Shown: positions 56,886 to 64,000 of the stretch, one piece after another
How positions within the stretch are numbered: position 1 is the stretch's first letter
Layout of the letters: the number at the start of each line of letters is the position of its first letter
From: Antedon mediterranea
Lineage: Eukaryota > Echinodermata > Crinoidea > Comatulida > Antedonidae
DNA: 64,000 nt
Reading direction: 5' to 3'
NCBI RefSeq assembly: GCF_964355755.1
Contig: NC_092674.1
Location: 15,445,001 to 15,509,000 of the forward strand
The notes under the pieces: model-generated
What the model saw: only the letters and a program-made list of their open reading frames with translations
The model's database searches: none
What the model was told of the DNA's origin: nothing
Translations under genes and position numbers: made by a program

Positions 56886-57134
56886 TTCTGTACCTTTCTT
56901 CGTTAAGATACGTGAAAGGGTCCTTCACGTTGTTGAAGAAATGTATTATACAGGGTCTTTTTTTTGCTCTTTGGCATGGTGCTAAAATAGATAGTAAAAT
57001 ACATTAATAAATAATTTAAAATTGAATTTAAAAGTAATAATATAGTTCGAATTATGATTTAAATAAATAGCACTAGCAATACACTATTAAAAATCGCTAA
57101 ATTAAGGTACACTTAAATATAAATTATAAATAAA

Positions 57135-57954
57135 CAAGGCCAACAGCCATTAAGTCGCGTGCTACAATGCATAGTGATACCGGACCGACAGACAGACCGA
57201 CAGACCGACAGACAGACCGACAGACAGACAGAGAGACCGACCGACCGACATAGTGAACTATACTGACCGAAATTACTGAATATGTTTAAAAATGTTGAAA
57301 TGTTTAAAAACATTTATTTTTTTTAAATTTACACGTGCGTAGCCTGTCACTTTCGACGTGCTCGTATAACGTAATTTCGAGTTGAAAAGTAAGTCAAGAA
57401 AACAGAAATCGGGCAAAAAGAGTGCGCAATAACATTTAACGCGCAGTGCGCGCGCAAAAATATGCGCACTCATGGCAATTTTGTAAACGCTTAAAATTGC
57501 CTGAAATGTACTCTTATTTCATCGAAAATAAATTTTGAAAATGTTAAGCTCGCGTACGCATGCGTTACATGCGCTACGCACGTAATTGTATTGCCATATG
57601 ATGATTTATGCCCTGAAATTTATGAGTACCAAATTTTATTTAATTGTGATTCATGGTTGTGAAGATATGATTACAAACGTGATTTCGTTAAATCGTGCGT
57701 AGACCACGTAATTTTTTATTGCGCACCTCGAAAACATAACCACATTGATTCCTGGCCATAAGGAATATACTGTGAAAAATTGACCTAGCTAGATTAAACT
57801 GATATCAAGATAAGGTCAGAAAGCGATAAAACGCATAGTGATACCGGACCGACAGACAGACAGACAGACAGACCGACAGACAGACCGACAGACAGACAGA
57901 CAGACAGACCGACCGACCGACATAGTGAACTATAGAGTCGCTTCCACGCGACTA
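57135..57954 (-). mobile_element. Element 'TAGTCGCG', copy A: terminal GGTC/TGTC direct repeats, ~820 bp
   Basis: On the minus strand it starts TAGTCGCGTGGAAGCGACTC and ends CACGCGACTTAATGGCTGTT, then GGCCTTG. AGTCGCGTG and CACGCGACT form a short inverted end pair. Near each end lies the same directly repeated module: TATAG(A)TTCACTATGTCGG, a (GGTC/TGTC)n microsatellite and GGTCCGGTATCACTATGC. Both sides carry ATAAA (57130-57134 and 57955-57959), a likely 5-bp target duplication. The interior is CpG-rich with GCGC alternations and has no coding potential. It is nearly identical to copy B in opposite orientation. Confidence 0.85.
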
Positions 57955-58460
57955 ATAAATCAATGAAAACAAAATACTATTAGGCCTATGTAAATTACAT
58001 TTTTATAATTACATGTAGGACGTTTGTACTCTAATAGTGGTCAGCCTGTGATTGGATAGTTCCGATTCACTGCGAGCGGTTGTGTTCTCGAAGAGCTCCT
58101 TAGGCCCGAATTTCACCTGATTGACTATTCTTGTTACCCGGGAATTTTAAACGTTCCCGGCGATGACAGTGTGAAGGCAGGGCACACCCCTAGCCTAGGC
58201 ATAGTGCAATATATTTTCAACTTGTATGAAGCATTTGACTTCCATTTTATCTTTTATACTATATGGAGCACACTTTTTAATCATACACAAGAACCAACCC
58301 ACAGTTTTATAGTCGCTGATTGAATTTTACGCAGTGTTCAAATATTTGTTCGTTGTTGCTGTTGGTGACCGTTTTAAATCTCTACCGTATCAAGATTATT
58401 TTACCAGTTATTTTCCGATTTTTGATGTTTGTTGAAGATTTTGATGATGATAACTGTTTT
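57955..58460. other. Spacer between inverted copies A and B; no gene
   Basis: About 500 bp of unassigned sequence. It includes CCCGGGAATTTTAAACG / TTCCCGG near 58137-58165, a small imperfect palindrome. No repeat family recognised. Confidence 0.5.
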
Positions 58461-59240
58461 TAGTCGCGTGGAAGCGACTCTATAGTTCACTATGTCGGTC
58501 GGTCGGTCTGTCTGTCTGTCTGTCGGTCTGTCTGTCTGTCTGTCTGTCGGTCCGGTATCACTATGCGTTTTATCGCTTTCTGACCTTATCTTGATATCAG
58601 TTTAATCTAGCTAGGTCAATTTTTCACAGTATATTCCTTATGGCCAGGAATCAATGTGGTTATGTTTTCACGGTGCGCAATAAAAAATTACGCGGTCTAC
58701 GCACGATTTAACGAAATCACGTTTGTAATCATATCTTCACAACCATGAATCACAATTAAATAAAATTTGGTACTCATACATTTCAGGGCATAAATCATCA
58801 TATGGCAATACAATTACGTGCGTAGCGCATGTAACGCATGCGTACGCGCGCTTAACATTTTCAAAATTTATTTTCGATGAAATAAGAGTACATTTCAGGC
58901 AATTTAAAGCGTTTACAAAATTGCCATGAGTGCGCATATTTTTGCGCGCGCACTGCGCGTTAAATGTTATTGCGCACTCTTTTTGCCCGATTTCTGTTTT
59001 CTTGACTTACTTTTCAACTCGAAATTACGTTATACGAGCACGTCGAAAGTGACAGGCTACGCACGTGTAAATTAAAAAAAAATAAATGTTTTTAAACATT
59101 TCAACATTTTTAAACATGTTCAGTAATTTCGGTCAGTATAGTTCACTATGTCGGTCGGTCGGTCTCTCTGTCTGTCGGTCTGTCTGTCGGTCCGGTATCA
59201 CTATGCATTGTAGCACGCGACTTAATGGCTGTTGGCCTTG
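58461..59240 (+). mobile_element. Element 'TAGTCGCG', copy B, inverted relative to A, ~780 bp
   Basis: Same ends and internal modules as copy A, on the plus strand. The terminal direct modules are at about 58483-58570 and 59135-59210. Flanks are TTTT on both sides (58457-58460 and 59241-59244). By eye, differences from A are mainly microsatellite length plus scattered substitutions, so A and B form a large inverted repeat (arms ~800 bp, spacer ~500 bp). Confidence 0.85.
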
Positions 59241-59307
59241 TTTTGAATATTTTAACTGTGCTGTGATGTCCTGTATATGTCGATTGTGATCATTTGCCTG
59301 TCAATGC

Positions 59308-59940
59308 TTGGATTCATCATTGTACATAGGATTTTTATTTCGCTTGGATTTGTTTGCATTCAAGATGGTGAACATACTATTATTTATATTTCTCATGTCC
59401 TTTTATCGCTCTTTTGGAGTCATAGTGTTGAGCAACATGCCTACTTATCGCACAATTATTGTAAACAATCCGATTATTATCAAGCGCAAATTTCAAGGCC
59501 CTCCTCAGGTCCTTTATTCTAACTCAACTGCAACACGACACTATTGTAGTTTATCATGTGATGGTGACATACACCCTAACCCAGGCCCTGTAAATCAGCA
59601 TCAAGCACAGGAGCAGCAGCTGCGTTCATCGAGTTCATCTACTACCAGTACTGCGTCGACTTTGAATTGTCTTAATATGAATGCCCGCAGTCTTCGGAAC
59701 AAGACCATTCAATTACAAGCGTTTCTCTCTGTTCAAAACATTGATATTTTAGCAATAACTGAATCCTTGCTTACATCAGAAGATTTGACATCTTCACTGG
59801 GCGTTCCACAAGATTATATGGTGATCAGAAAGGACAGACTTAATAAGAAAGGAGGCGGTGTATTTGCGGCAATAAAGAACGAACTGAATCCAATTCATTG
59901 TCATTTGCTGGACTCTGTTCCTCATGAAGTTATATGTTTT
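59308..59940 (+). CDS. LINE ORF2 N-terminal part: hydrophobic leader, 2A-like motif, endonuclease start
   Basis: About 211 codons are open up to the inserted element; beyond 59940 the frame translates only the insertion. The first 45 residues are strongly hydrophobic (MVNILLFIFLMSFYRSFGVI), like a signal or membrane segment. The 2A-like DGDIHPNPGP lies at about residues 85-94. A Gln/Ser-rich linker follows, then the APE endonuclease: LNCLNMNARSLRNKTIQLQA, NIDILAITESLLTSED (catalytic Glu in ITES), RKDRLNKKGGGVFAAI, and VPHEVICF at the break. The start ATG is the first in the open frame; a Met at about residue 20 is an alternative. Confidence 0.82.
59560..59589 (+). other. 2A-like motif with His in place of Glu
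   Basis: Encodes DGDIHPNPGP in frame with both the upstream leader and the endonuclease. The canonical 2A core is D-(V/I)-E-x-N-P-G-P; here the Glu position is His. NPGP is intact. Whether the variant still causes ribosome skipping is unknown. Confidence 0.6.
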
Positions 59941-60687
59941 TGGTCGCATGGACGCGACTCTATAGTTCACTATGTCGGTCGGTCGGTCGGTCTGTCGGTC
60001 TGTCTGTCGGTCTGTCTGTCGGTCCGGTATCACTATGCGTTTTATTGCTTTTCTGTACTTTTTGAACTGTCAACATGTGGGCATTTACGTGAAATTGTGG
60101 ACATCCTATTGTGAATGACGTTAGAGTTGCGCAACGTGATTTACGCGCGATTTAACGATTTTCTCGTATTTAACATAGGTCAAAAACCAAATAACATTTT
60201 AAATTGAAACTTTGCAAAAGTTTAATTTATATCAGGCGCTAACTTTCTGTTGGAAAAAATGTGTGTTTTACACAAAGTTACGCGCGCGCGCGCATTTAAA
60301 ATTTTAAAATGCGCAAAATTTATTTTTAATCAACTTTCTACGCGTTTCTTGTCATTTTGAGCATGTCAAAATTCCCATACGCGCGCACATTTTTACGCGC
60401 GCGGTGCGCACGTAGCCTTAAATACATACTTTTTTTCGCGTGATTTATGTTTTTGCAGCCTTTTCTAATAATTTTACCAACTTTTAAACAATTTCGACTT
60501 AAAGTTACGTCATACGAGCACGTCGAATTGGATAATTTGCGCACGTTTTTGATGAAAAAGTTCAAAAATTCGTCAAAATTATGCCTTTTTAGTCGCGTGG
60601 ACGCCACTCTATAGTTCACTATCGGTCTATCTGTGGGTCCGGTATCACTATGCATTGTAGCACGCGACTTAATGGCTGTTGGCCTTG
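59941..60687 (+). mobile_element. Element 'TAGTCGCG', copy C, inserted in a LINE endonuclease
   Basis: Starts TGGTCGCATGGACGCGACTC and ends CACGCGACTT...GGCCTTG like copies A and B, with the same TATAGTTCACTATGTCGG and GGTCCGGTATCACTATGC modules near both ends. The interior differs from A/B but matches 29595-29990 inverted. The endonuclease frame reads EVIC before the insertion and LIDNYKMIFAVCYCPP after it, so the insertion point is visible. Flanking TTTT/TTCT fits a short T-rich target duplication. Confidence 0.85.
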
Positions 60688-60689
60688 TT

Positions 60690-61410
60690 CTATTTTGATT
60701 GACAATTATAAGATGATTTTCGCTGTTTGTTACTGCCCACCGAATTCTCCAGTCTCCTTCTGGAATGACTTTAGTGGCAATTTTCTTTTGCCTTTATTAC
60801 CTCACTTACCAAGGTATGATGATATTTATATTGTTGGGGATTTTAATTTAAATTGGAATTATACTATACCCACCATTTTTGTTTACACTATGAATGCTTT
60901 AAATTGTACTCAGCTTGTTGAGGAATGCACTAGGCTTTATTTCAAACAGGCCAGACCGTTTAATTTCACTTGATGTCATGGATGACCCAATGATCAGTGA
61001 TCACCATGCAGTTTCCTTTAACGTATTACTTACTAAACCGTATTCTAAACTGTTGGTACATAATTTTCTTGCCTACCACAAAACTGATATTGACCATCTA
61101 AAAAACTTGTCCACCTTGCCCCATTGAATGTCTTTATGGATGAAAACTCAGTTGACAACTCATGGGATGGATTTCTTGATATTTTTTCAGCTATTGTCCG
61201 TGACTCAGTTCCGTTGAAATCCCGCAAGCAGCGGAAACATTCCCCATGGGTTACCAATGACATTAAGCAAATTATCAATACAAAGCATAGACTGTTCAGA
61301 AAAGCCAAACGTATTGGTTCTGTATCTGCAGGGGATGACTATAAGTCTATTCGAAATAAGGTTAAGCGTCTATGCAATAAGTCATATTATTCATATGTCA
61401 ACAAGTGATT
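60690..61410 (+). pseudogene. LINE endonuclease second half and linker
   Basis: Continues the endonuclease after the insertion: MIFAVCYCPPNSPVSFWNDF, DIYIVGDFNLNWNY (GDFN box), and a frame change to MDDPMISDHHAVSFNVLL (SDH box with catalytic His). Then another change to DNSWDGFLDIFSAIVRDSVP and HSPWVTNDIKQIINTKHRLF, RKAKR, the linker to RT. All four hallmark endonuclease boxes are recognisable once both halves are considered, but two frameshifts break it. Confidence 0.8.
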
Positions 61411-62986
61411 CTACTCGTAAAGCTTTCTGGCGTTTTGTAAGAGAACGTAGAAGATCACCAGCACCGTTATCTTTTAATATTAACGGTGTGAATGTTTCGT
61501 CACACCCTGTAATTGCTAGCTCATTTTACGATTTTTTTGTTTCTGTTTTTAACCCACCCATAATACCCAGCTGTGAACCTCCGGTTTGTAATGTCCCAAT
61601 CCCTGAACTTTCTCAACTTAACTAACGTCTATAATGTTGAGAGGGTGATTAATGGACTTTCGTCTAATAAATCGCCAGGTCCTGATTCCGTGCATCCATA
61701 CATATTGAAATCTGCTTCCGAATTTACTGATCCACCATTATTTAATTTGTTTAATATCTCTTACCCGGAAACTGTTTGAAAAAATACTGTTTTCAAGTAT
61801 ATTTGAGCACGTTTCTTATAATTGTCCAATTACAGAAGCCCAGCACGGATTTTTTCCCTCCCGTTCCTGTGTTACTCAACTTACCAACCTAACCCATTCA
61901 TGGGCATCATCGCTGGATAAAACTAAAGCCCCCGGAATTGATTTTATCTTTCTCGACTACGCCGAAGCGTTTGATAAACTGCCTCACCATATTATTTTAA
62001 ACAAGCTGGCTAGTCACTTCAATATCAGAGGCAATGTCTGGAAATGGATCAAGTCATTTCTATTGGGACGTTCCCAAAGAGTCTTGTATCAAGGATCCAT
62101 TAGCCAATCATCCCCAGTTACCTCTGGCATACCACAGGGCAGCGTACTTAGACCCCTTATTTTTAATTTGTTTATAAATGACCTTCCCTCATCTATTATC
62201 TACCCATGTGCATTGTTTGCCGATGACACGATAATTTATTTAAATATATTTGCAGTAGATGATGAAGTTGTTCTTTAATGCGACCTGATCAGGCTTTCCT
62301 CTTGGTGTGATCTAAATGAAATGGAGCTTAACTTAAATAAAACCAAGGTTCTCCACATTACAAGATCATGGAAAGAGTATAGACCTGTTTATCGTATAAA
62401 TGGCTTGCCTATTAAATCCGCATCTAGTCATTGTCATCTGGGGGTCACGATTAATAATGATCTTACTTGGGAAACTTAATTATTTACCGTTCAATTCGAA
62501 TGTTGGGTTTTATTACTAGTATTGCAGGAGGATCATCCCCTTCAGCAATTTTCTCGCTCTTTAAAGCTCTCATTGTCCACATCCTTGAATATGGTGACCC
62601 TGCGTGGCTGCCTTGAACCAAAAAACTTACGGAACGTATCGAGGCAGTCCAGCGAAGGGCTACTAGGCTTGTCCTTAAACAAACAAGAGGTGAAATGGAA
62701 TACGAGGAACCTCTCACTTAAGCTGAATTGGCCTACACTATCTAATCGAAGAATTTATCTTCTGTTATCCTTTGTTTGTAAATCACTTATTGGAACGGTT
62801 GATTGTAGTAGTGTTGATACACTCAAGTTCATTCATCACTATGCTCGAACCAATTGTCTTCATCTTTTCGCTATTAACATATTCCCTAAGTTATGGGAAG
62901 AGTTACCGGAAATGATTAAAAATTCTTTAATTTTAGAAAGTTTTTCAACATTTTTAAATTCACTTAAATCACATGTATTATATTGA
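61411..62986 (+). pseudogene. LINE reverse transcriptase and C-terminal region
   Basis: VERVINGLSSNKSPGPDSVH begins RT (about 61640). EAQHGFFPSRSCVTQLTNLT, FIFLDYAEAFDKLPHHI (catalytic Asp at about 61956), GRSQRVLYQGSI, SGIPQGSVLRPLIFNLFIND and the catalytic ALFADDTIIYLNI (about 62212-62250) follow. A stop at 62276 is followed by LSSWCDLNEMELNLNKTKVL and HCHLGVTINNDLTWET. The last frame (62522-62986) ends NIFPKLWEELPEMIKNSLIL, a post-RT C-terminus. Frameshifts at about 61780, 62276 and 62480 inactivate it. Confidence 0.83.
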
Positions 62987-63230
62987 CTTTGTTGAATCGA
63001 CTATAAGTATTTATTTTTTCTTGTATCCTTTATTTTTTTTAATTAATTTGTATAATATAGTTTAGTTTATTATATATCATAGTTGTTACTTTGGGAGTAT
63101 GGAACCTGAACTCTTGTTATTATTGTGATTAGGTTCACTTTTAGGTTCCTGCCTACTCCCTTCATTTCTGTGTTTTTGTATGTTTGTAACTGTTTTTTGG
63201 CAATAAATAATAACAATAATAATAATATAC

Positions 63231-63649
63231 ATGATGCGTTACTCCTCAATGGTTTATAAAACCTGATCCTTTCTATACTAAAATAAACTAAAAATGTACA
63301 AATCTTATTTTACATCAATTGAAATACAGTTGACAGTAGACATATAATAAATTAAAACCGAGTCTGAGTATACTCTGTCCGCCATATAAAAGTATAGTAA
63401 TCGTACTTCCTTCCACACACTAAATTAGAGAGAACAGAAGAGTTATTTGTGAGAATGAGGGCGCTATCACATTGTATGGAAGGTCACTTCAGATGACATG
63501 CAAAAATCACTATTTCCATTTTTTTTTCATATTTATTTGACTTATTTGTTTATCAAAATGACTTTTACGAGACGCAACATCAATAAATAATCTTTACATA
63601 ATGTATAGAACCTACGGTAAGAATCTCGTTGACTACTAACGTTATGCAA
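63231..63649. other. No gene recognised
   Basis: AT-rich flank between the LINE tail and the right inverted copy of the palindromic repeat. Confidence 0.5.
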
Positions 63650-64000
63650 TGGTAAAATGTGATATTTTACTGGACTACTGTATTTTCTTTATGATTTAAG
63701 CCGCTTCAACATGTTACAATATTAGTAAGAAAACAGTAATCAGTTTAATAATACTCTAGTATTTCAAATGACCTACCTTCTGATTAATAATGGAATGATC
63801 CAAATGACCGACCAACCAATCATTTGATGATCTGAGTTTTCTAGTTCCATTCTAGAATCCATTCTAGAACTAGAAAAGTCAGATATTGATATCTGAGTTT
63901 TCTAGATCTAGGAAAGTCAGATATCTGAGTTTTATAGATCTAGAAAAGTCAGATATCTGAGTTTTATAGATCTATAAAACTCAGATATATCTGACATCTG
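63650..64000 (-). repeat. Palindromic array and flank, right inverted copy (runs off window)
   Basis: The reverse complement matches 55300-55640: TTAAATCATAAAGAAA, TTTTCTTACTAAT, TTTGAAATACTA and TTCCATTATTA, then, outward, ATCTGAGTTTTCTAGATCT / CAGATATCTGAG palindromes up to the end of the window. One ~20-bp indel (a GGTTGGTCGGTCATTTG-type stretch) distinguishes the copies. Confidence 0.87.

Larger units (their letters stand above)
59241..63230 (+). mobile_element. CR1-like LINE, near complete, interrupted by element C
   Basis: Order on the plus strand: an N-terminal hydrophobic leader, a 2A-like motif, APE endonuclease, linker, RT, the C-terminal region and a 3' tail of AATAATAACAATAATAATAA (about 63204-63228). 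An ~750-bp insertion (59941-60687) splits the endonuclease. Further frameshifts at about 60965, 61130, 61400, 61780 and 62480 decay the frame. Its 5' limit is set by copy B. Confidence 0.88.

Noticed and set aside
57113-60655. Frames rich in Ser-Val-Cys-Leu or Asp-Arg-Gln-Thr repeats (for example 57113-57313, 59794-60033)
   Set aside because: They are translations of the GGTC/TGTC microsatellite ends of the TAGTCGCG elements.

Overview
This is an AT-rich animal genomic window dominated by decayed transposable elements. It contains one convincing host gene. Introns with GT-AG boundaries, many non-LTR retrotransposon families (CR1/L2-like, Tx1/L1-like), a Penelope-like element, 2A-like peptides in front of LINE endonucleases and tRNA-headed SINE sequence all point to a metazoan. 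The repeat mix, together with a vertebrate-style T-type cholinesterase tail, suggests a marine invertebrate deuterostome such as an echinoderm or relative. That placement is inference; no species-level marker was identified.

Layout. 1-2.1 kb: two minus-strand LINE fragments, the first with a 2A-like motif. 2.2-2.9 kb: a fold-back element. 6.47-9.48 kb: a complete three-coding-exon acetylcholinesterase-type gene on the minus strand, with catalytic triad, choline-site Trp, three disulfide pairs and a tetramerisation tail, plus evidence for an untranslated upstream exon. 9.5-22 kb: mostly unassigned AT-rich DNA with minisatellites and dispersed-repeat copies. 22.8-23.9 kb: a fold-back DNA transposon with a perfect 10-bp target duplication. 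24.7-32.3 kb: a LINE with an intact-looking RT frame, a decayed Tx1-type ORF1, a CpG-rich repeat and an L2-like RT. A TIR-bounded composite element spans 30.45-34.07 kb. 34.6-41.2 kb: two Tx1-like LINEs, head to head. 41.6-46.0 kb: a SINE and two RT relics. 46.8-48.1 kb: a ~372-bp satellite. 48.2-49.0 kb: a Gypsy-like pol end plus a putative LTR. 49.98-51.45 kb: a 5'-truncated Tx1 LINE with an 11-bp target duplication. 52-54 kb: a Penelope-like element whose left pseudo-LTR is split by another LINE. 54.67-55.14 kb: a possible small secreted-peptide gene. 55.3 kb and 63.65-64 kb: matching inverted palindromic arrays enclosing ~8 kb of nested insertions, including three copies of an unusual ~750-820 bp element with GGTC/TGTC ends, one of them inserted in a CR1-like LINE.

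Apart from the esterase gene and the weak peptide candidate, I see no coordinated gene system. The interest lies in transposon architecture: nested insertions, inverted pairs, 2A-like peptides and the two fold-back elements.
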